Notes: generated by a model from the letters alone, not told the origin. DNA of 64,000 nucleotides from Gammaproteobacteria bacterium (GCA_013041745.1 JABDRN010000026.1:96051-160050), one strand, 5' to 3'; numbered from the stretch's first letter, positions 8,210 to 18,136 are shown. Numbers and translations are program-made.

Positions 8210-9235
8210 ATGATAGAAGCGATCGCTGATATTAAAGAGGAACTGGAGACGGGTGTCTTAATGATACAGGATGGGGATGACGTTGAAAGTGATGGTGTCG
8301 AACTAGACGACGAGGACCATGGATCTAGCAAAGAAACGAAGAAGAAATCAGTCAGTGCCAAGAAGACTGATGTGGATCCTGATGCAAAAGTTAACCGAAA
8401 AGAACTCGATGCAACACGTCTATACTTACGTGAGATAGAAGGATCACCACTGCTTACAGCAGAGGAAGAGGTTTTCTATTCCCGTAAAGCGCTAAAGGGC
8501 GATATGGATGCTCGTAAGAAAATGATCGAATGCAACCTTCGTCTGGTAGTGAAGATTGCTCGACGTTATATGAATCGCGGTCTGGCTCTACTTGATCTCA
8601 TCGAAGAAGGTAACCTTGGTCTGATTCGAGCGGTCGAAAAATTTGATCCGGAAAAAGGATTCCGTTTCTCTACCTATGCTACCTGGTGGATACGTCAAAC
8701 CATCGAGCGTGCACTGATGAATCAGACCCGCACTATCCGTTTACCTATCCATGTAATCAAAGAATTAAATGTATACCTGCGTGCTGCTCGAGAACTTGAG
8801 CAGACTATGGATACAGAACCTACCGCAGAAGATATCGCGAAAATGTTGAACAAACCGGTTGCAGGCGTTGAAAAGATGCTGGGCTTACGTGACCGGGTAA
8901 CCTCTGTCGATGTGCCCGTAGGTAAAGAGAATGATCGTCCTTTACTGGAAATCGTTGCTGATGAGCGTGTTCCTGCACCACCTGAGATGTTGCAGAATGA
9001 CGATGTCATGGCAAACCTGAGCGTATGGCTCGACCAGCTGGATACCAAGCAGCGTGAAGTGCTTGTGCGTCGTTTTGGTTTAAATAATCACGAGCGTACT
9101 ACGCTTGAAGATGTCGGTAAAGAGCTGGGTGTTACACGTGAACGTGTACGTCAGATCCAGATGGATGCACTAAAGCAATTACGTAAGATTCTGGAAAACC
9201 AGGGGTTTACCGAAGAGTTATTGTTCCAGGATTAA
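8210..9235 (+). CDS. rpoS: RNA polymerase sigma factor RpoS
   Basis: The stationary-phase and general-stress sigma factor. Regions 1.2 to 4.2 are present in order: [21 protein letters not shown], the region 2 segment [16 protein letters not shown], and the region 4.2 helix-turn-helix [17 protein letters not shown]. It lacks the long region 1.1 and the non-conserved insert of RpoD, and is about 341 residues long. The ORF extends to 8150, but the ATG at 8210 has a GGGGTGGGG ribosome site, so I start there. The acidic N-terminus ([15 protein letters not shown]) is longer than in E. coli. The nlpD context supports RpoS over other group 2 sigmas. Confidence 0.95.
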   Translation: MIEAIADIKEELETGVLMIQDGDDVESDGVELDDEDHGSSKETKKKSVSAKKTDVDPDAKVNRKELDATRLYLREIEGSPLLTAEEEVFYSRKALKGDMDARKKMIECNLRLVVKIARRYMNRGLALLDLIEEGNLGLIRAVEKFDPEKGFRFSTYATWWIRQTIERALMNQTRTIRLPIHVIKELNVYLRAARELEQTMDTEPTAEDIAKMLNKPVAGVEKMLGLRDRVTSVDVPVGKENDRPLLEIVADERVPAPPEMLQNDDVMANLSVWLDQLDTKQREVLVRRFGLNNHERTTLEDVGKELGVTRERVRQIQMDALKQLRKILENQGFTEELLFQD

Positions 9236-9290
9236 TATTTCATTCTCCTGTGCAGGGCTGATTTGATGACAGCCTGCATATGGTATTATT

Positions 9291-9319
9291 AAGCAGATAC
9301 TGTGTATCTGCTTTTTTTT
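9291..9319 (+). terminator. Rho-independent terminator of rpoS
   Basis: A perfect 9-bp stem AGCAGATAC/GTATCTGCT with a 3-nt loop runs into eight T residues, 56 bp after the rpoS stop codon. Confidence 0.92.
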
Positions 9320-9530
9320 GCCTACATGGATGTAGGTAAGGGGCGTGAGCAGGATGCGGAAGCTTTGCCTACATGGAAGGCAAAAATTGTTCCAGACAAT
9401 TTATTTGCATTTTCGCCATCCCTGGCGGTCATAGTAAGGGGTGTGAGCATTAGGGCAGGACGCCCGTAAGTAGAATAACGCAGGAGCAGTTATCGAGGAT
9501 GCGGAAGCTTTGCCTGCATGATTAGTGTAG
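9320..9530. repeat. Cluster of small palindromes and direct repeats
   Basis: A 20-bp unit AGGATGCGGAAGCTTTGCCT occurs at 9351-9370 and again at 9496-9515, each followed by (A/G)CATG. TAAGGGG(C/T)GTGAGCA also occurs twice (near 9336 and 9435). Between them are short hairpins: CCTACAT/ATGTAGG, AAATTGT/ACAATTT and CGCCA/TGGCG. The arrangement resembles REP/BIME-type intergenic repeats. No ORF is supported. Confidence 0.65.
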
Positions 9531-9538
9531 AGGCATCA

Positions 9539-9907
9539 TCATAATATCAGCCCGGCGACCACATCACGCCCCTCACTCATGAGAATGTTATATGTCCTGC
9601 ATGCTGCACCGGTATCCATAAAGTCAACGCCGATACCGTGCTTGATGATAGAGGAATAGACCTCGATCTCAGGAAAAACAAGTCTGTTACCGGTGCCTAT
9701 GATCACCAGTTCGGGCTGAAAGCATAAAATCTCTTCGATGTGACTTGAGGAGAGCCGTTTGATATCAGCAATATTCCAGTTTTCATTAAGCCTGGTAGTG
9801 GTGACAACAAGGCTTTGAGTGAAAGATTTACCGTTAATCGAGACACTGTTTTCGTCATATGCAGTGATCACATAGCCATCTTCCTGGCTGTCTTGAGCAA
9901 ACTTCAT
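9539..9907 (-). CDS. Mth938/NDUFAF3-like domain protein (DUF498)
   Basis: A 122-residue single-domain protein of the Mth938-like fold (DUF498/DUF598). The family includes Xcc1710-type bacterial proteins and the mitochondrial complex I assembly factor NDUFAF3. Recognisable segments are YDENSVSINGKSFTQSLVV and LVIIGTGNRLVFP, with FMDTGAACRTYNILMSEGR near the C-terminus. The bacterial function is not established. It is transcribed divergently from hom across 111 bp. Confidence 0.85.
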   Translation of the reverse strand: MKFAQDSQEDGYVITAYDENSVSINGKSFTQSLVVTTTRLNENWNIADIKRLSSSHIEEILCFQPELVIIGTGNRLVFPEIEVYSSIIKHGIGVDFMDTGAACRTYNILMSEGRDVVAGLIL

Positions 9908-10018
9908 TTCATAGTATTCGTAGTATCAGGAATGACATATGTTACACGTTATATGGTGAATGCAGTAGAATATGCGGCTTTAGAATAAGTGTTGCCCTAG
10001 GGTATTGAGGAGGCAGTT

Positions 10019-11329
10019 TTGAGCGCAGTTAAAGTTGGTCTATTGGGGCTGGGAACAGTCGGTGGCGGTACGGCCACAGTTTTGATAAGAAATGCCGAAG
10101 AGATTCAGGCACGATTGGGTCGTACTATCGAGATATCTCATGTTGCCGGATTACACATTGCGTCACAGACCATCGTCGATCCGGCAAAAACAAAACTGAC
10201 AGAAGATGCTTTTGAGGTAGTCAATGACCCGGATGTGCAAATCGTAGTAGAGCTCATCGGTGGTTATACCCTGGCAAAAGACCTGGTATTAAAAGCTATA
10301 GAAAACGGCAAACATGTTGTTACGGCAAACAAAGCATTGATCGCGACGCATGGCCCTGAGATCATGCGGGCTGCAGCGGCGCAGGGGGTCAGTGTCAGCT
10401 ATGAAGCAGCCGTTGCTGGTGGTATACCTATCATCAAGGCGATGCGTGAAGGCCTTGCTGCGAACAAGATTCAATGGATTGCAGGTATCATCAATGGAAC
10501 TGGTAATTTTATTTTGACAGAGATGCGCGACAAGGGGCGTGATTTTGCTGATGTACTCAAAGAGGCGCAGCAGCTGGGTTATGCCGAAGCTGATCCTACC
10601 TTCGACGTAGAAGGTATCGATGCGGCGCATAAGTTAACAATACTTGCTTCGCTGGCGTTTGGCATCGAGCTCCAGTTTGATAAGACATATACAGAAGGCA
10701 TCAGCAAGATTACGACGGAAGATGTCAACTACGCTGAAGAGTTGGGTTATCGTATAAAACATCTGGGTATTACCCGTAAAACTGATAAAGGTATAGAGCT
10801 ACGTGTGCATCCGACTCTGATACCTGAGAAACGACTGATAGCAAATGTTGACGGTGTAATGAACGCAGTGCTGGTGCAGGGTGATGCTGTTGGCCCGACC
10901 CTGTATTATGGTGCAGGTGCCGGTGCTGAACCGACCGCATCTGCAGTCGTTGCAGATATTATAGATACGGTGAGAACTATCGATGCACCTCTACATCACA
11001 AGGTTCCGCTACTGGGTTTTCAAGATGATGCGATCAGAGATACCCCGGTACTCGCTATTGATGATGTCGAGTCAGCATATTACCTGAGGATGCTTGCCGA
11101 AGATCATCCGGGTGTTTTAGCTGAAGTGTCAGATACTTTCGCCAAGAACAGTATCAGTATCGAAGCCGTTATACAAAAGGAGCCTGCAACTGGAGAGAAC
11201 ACGGTGCACTTGGTGATGCTGACGCAAAAATGTGTTGAGTCGACTGTCAATCAGGCGATAAAAGCTGTTGAGAGCCTGGGTTCAGTGCAGGGTGCTGTCG
11301 TGCGTATTCGGATGGAGCACCTGGATTGA
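10019..11329 (+). CDS. hom: Homoserine dehydrogenase
   Basis: Reduces aspartate semialdehyde to homoserine with NAD(P)H for threonine and methionine synthesis. The Rossmann motif GLLGLGTVGGGT is at the N-terminus; the catalytic domain shows ANKALIATHG, AAVAGGIPIIKAMREGL, NGTGNFILTEM and EADPTFDVEGIDAAHKL; an ACT domain lies near residues 355-430. It is the 436-residue monofunctional type without aspartokinase. The start is a TTG at 10019 with an excellent GAGGAGG ribosome site. thrC, often adjacent in related genomes, does not follow; the gene is succeeded by the 732-bp non-coding element. Confidence 0.96.
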   Translation: MSAVKVGLLGLGTVGGGTATVLIRNAEEIQARLGRTIEISHVAGLHIASQTIVDPAKTKLTEDAFEVVNDPDVQIVVELIGGYTLAKDLVLKAIENGKHVVTANKALIATHGPEIMRAAAAQGVSVSYEAAVAGGIPIIKAMREGLAANKIQWIAGIINGTGNFILTEMRDKGRDFADVLKEAQQLGYAEADPTFDVEGIDAAHKLTILASLAFGIELQFDKTYTEGISKITTEDVNYAEELGYRIKHLGITRKTDKGIELRVHPTLIPEKRLIANVDGVMNAVLVQGDAVGPTLYYGAGAGAEPTASAVVADIIDTVRTIDAPLHHKVPLLGFQDDAIRDTPVLAIDDVESAYYLRMLAEDHPGVLAEVSDTFAKNSISIEAVIQKEPATGENTVHLVMLTQKCVESTVNQAIKAVESLGSVQGAVVRIRMEHLD

Positions 11330-11383
11330 TTTTTGCTTTTTGAACGATGCATTTTTCTTGCACTTCTAACATCATTTCTCTTT

Positions 11384-12115
11384 CTCTGTAGGAGCGGAAC
11401 CTTGTTCCGCGATCTCCCTTAGACGCTGCCCAGGTACGTGAATTGTTACCGTGAGTTTCGCCTTTTACGGCGAGTCACTTTTTTTCAGTAGCAAAAGAAA
11501 AGTAACCAAAAGAATGCCATCCCACCTTGTTTGCCCCGAGAAAAGGACTCGGGGTGCCTGAATTCATCACTGTTATCAACGAGCCCGCTCTGATGCGCCG
11601 TCCGGGCGCACAGAGCTAAATTCGCCTTCCCTGGCGAATTTACTCTACCAATAGTGATGAATTCAGCAAACAAAAAGGGAGCAAAAAACCTAAAAGCAAA
11701 ACGGGCGCTTATTAAAGGGTCTGGCAATACTCAGCAACACCTGTTTTTTCTGTTGATTTTTATCCACCTCCACAAGCCACCGAGACAGTGCAGTGATCAT
11801 GGGCTTTCTGTGAAAACTGTCTGAGCGCTTTCTGCGAGTTTTTTCACAACATGATCACTGCACTGTCTCGGTGGCTACCCCTGTGTTTTCTACAGGGGCG
11901 TAGTGGTAGTGGCGGCTTTTTTTGGTTACTTTTTTTAGCTGCTGAAAAAAAGTGACTCGCCGTAAAAGGCGAAACTCACGGTAACAATCCACGTACCTAA
12001 GTGGCATCTAAAAGAGAATTCGCGGAACAAGACTATTCAGTATATCCCTATGCTTCACCCTTATCGGGGCTTACTTGAAAAACTGTTCCAGACTGTTTTT
12101 TCTGCTCCTACAGAG
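11384..12115. repeat. 732-bp non-coding element with nested inverted repeats
   Basis: The element is bounded by a perfect 12-bp inverted repeat, CTCTGTAGGAGC at 11384-11395 and GCTCCTACAGAG at 12104-12115. Inside these, long arms (about 11397-11486 and 11940-12030) are largely complementary, containing GTTACCGTGAGTTTCGCC and its complement. Nested within are a 14-bp pair (11558-11571/11653-11666), hairpins such as AAATTCGCC/GGCGAATTT, and a perfect 26-bp pair (11776-11801/11850-11875). The left end also has GCGGAAC CTT GTTCCGC, which resembles Pseudomonas-type REP units. No transposase or convincing ORF is present. It looks like a non-autonomous or composite repeat rather than a gene. Confidence 0.8.
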
Positions 12116-12147
12116 TGCATCATCTGCACAGTGAGAACCGCAGAAAC

Positions 12148-12178
12148 AAAAAAGCCTCGTGAAAACGAGGCTTTTTTA
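12148..12178 (-). terminator. Terminator downstream of the YccA-like gene
   Basis: AAAAAGCCTCGT and ACGAGGCTTTTT form a 12-bp stem around a 4-nt loop, flanked by A and T runs. It lies 19 bp past the stop of the minus-strand gene and could work in both directions. Confidence 0.88.
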
Positions 12179-12196
12179 AATTGAAATCAGCGGAGC

Positions 12197-12856
12197 TTAA
12201 TCATTACCAGAGAATGCACCCAAAATATGCAGCAAACTCAGGAACAGGTTGTAGATGCTGATATACAGTGAAACTGTCGCCATGATGTAATTAGTCTCGC
12301 CACCATGGATGATTTCACTGGTCTGGTACAGGATCATACCTGACATCAATAATACGAACATACCCGATACTGCAAGAGATAGTACAGGCATACTGAATAT
12401 GAATGCACCCAGTCCGGCAAGGAAAGCAACCATGATGCCGACCATCAGGAAACCACCCATGAAGCTGAAATCCTTACGGCTGGTCAATACATAGCCTGAG
12501 AGAGCCAGGAATATTGCACCAGTACCACCTAATGCTGTCATTACGAGCTGTGCGCCATTAGTGGTAGCGAGGTATGCATTAAGAATTGGACCCAGGGTTA
12601 AACCCATGAAACCTGTCAGCATAAATACGAAGAATATGCCCAATCCGCTGTCTCGGAACTTGGCAGTCAAGAACAAAAGTGCTATGTAACCTACCAGTGT
12701 CATCAGTCCGAAGTGGGGCAGGTTTAATGTCATGGAGATACCAGCCGTAGCCGCACTGAACAATAATGTGAGTGCTAGCAAGGCATAGGTATTCTTTAAA
12801 ACCTTGTTGGTCGCAAGTATCTGTGATTCTGAACGAGCGGTTGATATAGATTGCAT
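12197..12856 (-). CDS. yccA: Bax inhibitor-1/YccA family membrane protein
   Basis: A 219-residue polytopic protein with about seven hydrophobic segments. Features include TNKVLKNTYALLALTLLFSA at the start and SLYISIYNLFLSLLHILGAF at the C-terminus, both typical of the E. coli YccA branch of the BI-1 family. YccA interacts with and modulates the FtsH protease in E. coli; BI-1 relatives can leak calcium. It is monocistronic, with its own terminator and divergent from sqr. The assignment to the YccA branch is by similarity only. Confidence 0.9.
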   Translation of the reverse strand: MQSISTARSESQILATNKVLKNTYALLALTLLFSAATAGISMTLNLPHFGLMTLVGYIALLFLTAKFRDSGLGIFFVFMLTGFMGLTLGPILNAYLATTNGAQLVMTALGGTGAIFLALSGYVLTSRKDFSFMGGFLMVGIMVAFLAGLGAFIFSMPVLSLAVSGMFVLLMSGMILYQTSEIIHGGETNYIMATVSLYISIYNLFLSLLHILGAFSGND

Positions 12857-14499
<1,643 letters not shown>

Positions 14500-14516
14500 A
14501 TATACTTTCATAATAA

Positions 14517-14538
14517 AAAGCCCGGTATACCCGGGCCT
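14517..14538 (+). terminator. Possible terminator between sqr and the regulator gene
   Basis: GCCCGG-tatac-CCGGGC forms a GC-rich stem 20 bp after the sqr stop, with a weak T-rich tail (TTATT) on one side and TTTTTATT on the other strand. It lies between convergent genes and may serve both. Confidence 0.6.
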
Positions 14539-14565
14539 TATTACAACTAAAAGAAACCTTGATAA

Positions 14566-15954
14566 CTAGGATTGAATCCTGTTTTTGCCTACATCCTGAA
14601 GGTTGTACTGTTTTAACTTGCGATATAGAGTGCGTTCGCTGATACATAGTTCTTCGGCGACCTTTGCACGATGCCCGCCATGTTGATGCAGCAGTGACTC
14701 TATGTGAGTGGCTTCTACATCGGTCAAGGAACGATTGGTGCTCGGTGTGTTGGTTTTTATGTCACGAGTTTGTTTGCGACGGTCAGCCAGTGGATTGATG
14801 TATACGTTTGTAAAATTATTTAGTTGTAATTGTTCGCTGCTTATCAACCCGCTGGTCGCAATAGCGGCAGCTTTCTGTAATATGTTGTAGAGCTCTCTGA
14901 TGTTTCCGGGGTAATCATAATTTTGCAGTACCTCAAGAGCTTCTTCTGATATACGGTTAACGGAACCATTATGTGACCTGGTCTTTTCCAGCATGGCTTT
15001 GACCAGTGGAGCGATATCTGTCCGACGTTCGCGTAGAGGTGGGATGGTGATCGATATACCCGCAATACGATAATATAAATCTGCCCTAAAAGTTCCGTTC
15101 TCCACCATCTTGCGAAGATTGTTATGTGTAGCGCAGACGACGCGGACATCAACATGAAGGTCTTCACGACCACCTAAGCGTCTGTAATAGCCAGTCTCCA
15201 GTGCCCGTAATAAGCGCCCCTGTAAGGGCAGTGGCACTTCACCGATCTCGTCGAGGAAAAGCGTGCCATGCTCGGCTGACTCTATCAGTCCATGTCTGCG
15301 ACCAACACAGCCAGTGAAGGCGCCGCGTTCATGACCGAACAGCTCACTTTCAAAGATTCCTTCAGAAATCGAGGTGCAATCAATCGAAATAAAAGGGTGT
15401 GCTTTACGGTGTGATTTATTATGAATAAACTTCGCTGCCAGCTCTTTGCCGACGCCGCTTTCACCATTAAGCAATATCGGTACATCTGATGCTGCAGCAC
15501 CTGACATCTCTTCAATACAGGCAAGAAAGGCGGGAGAGGTGCCGAGCATGCGCTGTTGATCACAGCCTAATTCGTCTGTTTTTGCGATAGGAAATACTGC
15601 TTCACCAAGAAACAGTTCACCATCGGTGCCAAAAATCGGTGAGCCCTTGATCCGTACATGCTCTTCTTCATTGTTATGATCGTAATGGATATGTAAAACC
15701 TGGTGAGGCGCTTTTGTTTCAAATACTTTTTTGTGGGGGCAGTCTTCACCATTTAAATGGCAGGGAACGTCCGAGTGGTGTGATACCTGGTGGCATTTTT
15801 GACCAACAATTTTTTTACGGTCAGTAGCGTAAGCGCTGCAGTAGGCCTCGTTAGCGGCGATGATGTTGTAATCTTTATCTATGACAACAAAACCATTATC
15901 TGACGCATCGATAATACTCTGTAAGCTAATCGGGAACCGGTTTGAGAATGTCAT
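14566..15954 (-). CDS. PAS-AAA+-Fis transcriptional regulator (NtrC family)
   Basis: The 462-residue protein has an N-terminal PAS domain (about 10-125), a AAA+ domain with Walker A GESGVGKE and Walker B GTLFLDEIGEV, and a C-terminal Fis-type helix-turn-helix (HGGHRAKVAEELCISERTLY). The PAS domain carries cysteines in KCHQ, VPCHLNG and EDCPHKK, a pattern compatible with a redox, metal or thiol sensor. The sigma-54-contacting loop reads GAFTGC where the family has GAFTGA. It is convergent with sqr, and the same palindromic motif lies upstream of both genes. I infer that it controls sqr and itself; the signal could be sulfide or a persulfide but is not shown. Confidence 0.9.
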   Translation of the reverse strand: MTFSNRFPISLQSIIDASDNGFVVIDKDYNIIAANEAYCSAYATDRKKIVGQKCHQVSHHSDVPCHLNGEDCPHKKVFETKAPHQVLHIHYDHNNEEEHVRIKGSPIFGTDGELFLGEAVFPIAKTDELGCDQQRMLGTSPAFLACIEEMSGAAASDVPILLNGESGVGKELAAKFIHNKSHRKAHPFISIDCTSISEGIFESELFGHERGAFTGCVGRRHGLIESAEHGTLFLDEIGEVPLPLQGRLLRALETGYYRRLGGREDLHVDVRVVCATHNNLRKMVENGTFRADLYYRIAGISITIPPLRERRTDIAPLVKAMLEKTRSHNGSVNRISEEALEVLQNYDYPGNIRELYNILQKAAAIATSGLISSEQLQLNNFTNVYINPLADRRKQTRDIKTNTPSTNRSLTDVEATHIESLLHQHGGHRAKVAEELCISERTLYRKLKQYNLQDVGKNRIQS

Positions 15955-15969
15955 ATTGCCTCACTGTGC

Positions 15970-16080
15970 TGTCATAATGACATGAGATTTCCGAAGTATA
16001 ATTTAATTATATTAACAAATCAATATGTTATAACAATGTCGCGCTAAAGTGAGATATGACATCGAAGAAAAACATGTCAT
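15970..16080 (-). promoter_or_regulatory. Palindromic sites upstream of the PAS/AAA+/Fis gene
   Basis: TGTCATAATGACA (15970-15982) is a 13-bp palindrome 16 bp upstream of the start codon. Further half-sites ATGACAT (16056-16062) and TGTCAT (16075-16080) lie about 90 bp further out. A near copy is found in front of sqr. These are candidate binding sites for the neighbouring Fis-type regulator; the first one is placed for autorepression. Confidence 0.6.
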
Positions 16081-16155
16081 GAATAATCAATGAAGTGTAA
16101 AGATTTGCTGACGATTACCCGTGTAATTATTTTTACAAAACTATTCAAAGGTCTA

Positions 16156-16183
16156 TTGAATACTTGATGAAATCACGTAATAT
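16156..16183 (+). promoter_or_regulatory. Promoter of tRNA-Ser
   Basis: TTGAAT (16156-16161), a 16-bp spacer and TAATAT (16178-16183) precede the tRNA by 27 bp. A GC-rich ACGCGC discriminator follows the -10, as is common for stable-RNA promoters under stringent control. Confidence 0.65.
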
Positions 16184-16210
16184 ACGCGCTTTCTCGGATT
16201 ACGAGATCTA

Positions 16211-16301
16211 GGAAGGGTGGCTGAGCGGTTGAAAGCACCAGTCTTGAAAACTGGCAAGGGTTTATAGCCCTTCGTGGGTTCAAATCCCACCTCTTCCGCC
16301 A
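16211..16301 (+). tRNA. serT: tRNA-Ser (anticodon TGA)
   Basis: The 91-nt class II tRNA has acceptor arms GGAAGGG/CTCTTCC, a D arm with GGCTGAGCGGTTGAAAGC, anticodon stem CCAGT/ACTGG around the loop CTTGAAA (anticodon TGA, reading UCA), a long variable arm, a T arm with GTGGGTTCAAATCCCAC, and an encoded CCA end. The long variable arm supports serine identity. Confidence 0.97.
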
Positions 16302-16304
16302 TAC

Positions 16305-16337
16305 ATAAAAAAAGGCCCTCTACGCGGGGCCTTTTTT
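16305..16337 (+). terminator. Terminator of tRNA-Ser
   Basis: AAAAAAAGGCCC and GGGCCTTTTTTT pair around an 8-nt loop and end in seven T residues, a few bases after the CCA end. The A/T symmetry means it could also end the convergent gene. Confidence 0.9.
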
Positions 16338-16357
16338 TATTTTGTAAATTCCCGGTT

Positions 16358-16690
16358 TTAGTGACGAGCTCTTGGTAATTGTGAGTGAACCGCCGGTTCA
16401 CCGGATGGTTGTGGATGACGTCTGTATTTGTTTAGTCTGACTAATTTGCAGCCATCATCAGTTAAATCATCATATCTAAAAAATCCAGATCGATATGCTT
16501 CGACTACGAGCTCTCTAGCAACAGAATCGGTCGGATCGCTTTTCTGGTATGGTAATTTTTTTAATTTTTCGACAGCGTCCTGCAGCAGGATTTCATTGAT
16601 TATTATCGGGTCTTTAACGTAGCTTCGTAAATGTGCCTTAATCCTGAACTCTTCTAAAACGTCATTTTGCTTCTTGTTTGAATTAAACAT
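16358..16690 (-). CDS. Small protein of unknown function
   Basis: I do not recognise this 110-residue protein. It is soluble and charged, with a predicted helical segment around INEILLQDAVEKLKKLPYQ and a possible small winged-helix-like portion (ARELVVEAYRSGFFRYDDLTDDG), and a basic proline-rich C-terminus. GGAGA 5 nt before the ATG gives an excellent ribosome site, and no longer ORF overlaps it, so I believe it is expressed. It is convergent with tRNA-Ser, a position where integrated or lineage-specific genes often lie, but I see no integrase or attachment repeat. Confidence 0.6.
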   Translation of the reverse strand: MFNSNKKQNDVLEEFRIKAHLRSYVKDPIIINEILLQDAVEKLKKLPYQKSDPTDSVARELVVEAYRSGFFRYDDLTDDGCKLVRLNKYRRHPQPSGEPAVHSQLPRARH

Positions 16691-16890
16691 AGATTTCTCC
16701 GGCTTGTTGTATGACTTAATGGTAGCCAGCTAGCCTTGGTGATAATTGACTAAATACGCCAATGGTTTGACGAGTATTTGAACGTAGGACAGAATATGTC
16801 AGTGGCATGATTAGATAGACGCAAGACAACTTGAATCTGATAAAAATACCCATATTAAATGTCTAATCAACTGATTTAAAAGAGATAAAT

Positions 16891-17325
16891 ATGAGTGATC
16901 TAATACATGTTGTGTGTCCTTCATGTGATGCAGTAAACCGAATTCCGGCAGCTAAGCTGACTGCAGCCCCTTCTTGTGGTAATTGTCGAAAAAGTCTGTT
17001 TAGTCAACACCCTGTGAACCTTCATTCAGGTAACTTTCAGAAACACATAAGTCGCAGCGATATCCCTGTTGTTGTTGATTTCTGGGCACCCTGGTGTGGT
17101 CCCTGCAAGATGATGGCGCCTGCCTTTGAACAAGCCACGGCGGCACTGGAACCGAGAGTTCGCTTCGCCAAATTGAATACCGAAGATGAGCAGGTAATAG
17201 GATCTAATTTAAACATCAGGAGCATACCAACCATGGTAGTGTTCAAGAATGGCAGAGAGGTGGCCAGGCAGTCTGGTGCAATGAGTGCGTCAGATATACA
17301 AACCTGGGTAAGAAATCTCGTCTGA
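16891..17325 (+). CDS. trxC: Thioredoxin 2 (zinc-ribbon thioredoxin)
   Basis: A cytoplasmic disulfide reductase. The N-terminal zinc ribbon VCPSCDAVN...SCGNCRKS provides four cysteines, and the thioredoxin fold carries the active site WAPWCGPCKMM near residue 70 and the cis-proline segment SIPTMVVFKNG. At 144 residues it has the E. coli TrxC length. AAGAGA before the ATG is the ribosome site. In E. coli trxC answers to OxyR; I see no clear OxyR site here. It could supply electrons to the Cys-relay arsenate reductase at 1.6 kb, but that is speculation. Confidence 0.96.
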   Translation: MSDLIHVVCPSCDAVNRIPAAKLTAAPSCGNCRKSLFSQHPVNLHSGNFQKHISRSDIPVVVDFWAPWCGPCKMMAPAFEQATAALEPRVRFAKLNTEDEQVIGSNLNIRSIPTMVVFKNGREVARQSGAMSASDIQTWVRNLV

Positions 17326-17518
17326 GATATTATGATTTTATTAGTTTGGTGAATTCTTACTCATTTTTTTTAAATTTCAGGCAAGTATTCCGAATAATCG
17401 CGATTAGAATGTGTATATAAGGAGAAATGGAAGTTACTGAATTTTTTGACAAAAACTAATTTTTCATAGAAACTCCTACAACCTAATATAAATTTACAAA
17501 AATAACAGGATTTACTTG

Positions 17519-17917
17519 ATGGCAGATTTATTCTCAGATGAATGGGCGCAAGCCTATAAGGACGCATGGAACTCAGATGATGAAATAACTGGCTCATTGG
17601 CGCGTGCAGGCTTTAATTCGGTCGTGGCTTTTGGCTTACAGGGTGATAGCGATCCGGCATTTGTCATGTCTATTCAAAACGGCATGATTTCGGCAGTAAA
17701 TAACTCATCAATAGATGACGTTAAATGGGATATCCGGGCAAACAAAGATGACTGGATGTCGCTCATCGTTAAACCGCCAGGTTTGATGAAGCTGGGGATT
17801 GCTTATACTTCACGAAAACTCCGCTTTATTAAAGGTGACTACGCGACGATGATAAAAGACCCTAGTCTGGCGGGAGCTTTTGTTAAATCATTCGCTCTTA
17901 TGGGGAAAGTACTTTAG
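17519..17917 (+). CDS. SCP2-like sterol/lipid-binding domain protein
   Basis: The 132-residue product begins FSDEWAQAYKDAWNSDDE and continues with an alternating strand/helix pattern typical of SCP2 (sterol carrier protein 2) folds, which bind lipids or acyl chains. There is no signal peptide, so it is probably cytoplasmic. I use the ATG at 17519 with AACAGGA upstream, not the overlapping TTG at 17516. It stands alone between trxC and the arsenosugar-type operon with its own terminator. The ligand is unknown. Confidence 0.75.
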   Translation: MADLFSDEWAQAYKDAWNSDDEITGSLARAGFNSVVAFGLQGDSDPAFVMSIQNGMISAVNNSSIDDVKWDIRANKDDWMSLIVKPPGLMKLGIAYTSRKLRFIKGDYATMIKDPSLAGAFVKSFALMGKVL

Positions 17918-17968
17918 TCGGTCTGTTTTAAATTTTTTGCATGAACTTTTGAGTAGCAGTAGTTTCTG

Positions 17969-18001
17969 CAAAAAAGGCTGGTATATACCAGCCTTTTTTA
18001 T
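17969..18001 (+). terminator. Terminator after the SCP2-like gene
   Basis: AAAAAGGCTGGTA and TACCAGCCTTTTT form a long stem with a 2-nt centre, followed by more T residues. It lies about 55 bp after the stop codon. Confidence 0.9.
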
Positions 18002-18136
18002 TTTCACCTGTGTTTGACTCTCATTCATTGATGATGACAAGTCATATAACATGCTGAACAATGCTTAAGGTTTGGTGTCGGTATACTATCAGTAGATTTT
18101 TTCTTAATAGATTATTTTTATGTTTGAGTTCAATTG

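Noticed and set aside
11485-11727. 80-residue minus-strand ORF inside the 732-bp element
   Set aside because: It runs through inverted repeats and hairpins, lacks a ribosome site and has low-complexity hydrophobic composition; it is a by-product of the repeat.
16153-16401. Minus-strand ORF over tRNA-Ser with the text AEEVGFEPTKGYKPLPV
   Set aside because: This is a well-known false ORF made by the complement of the tRNA-Ser gene and is not a protein.
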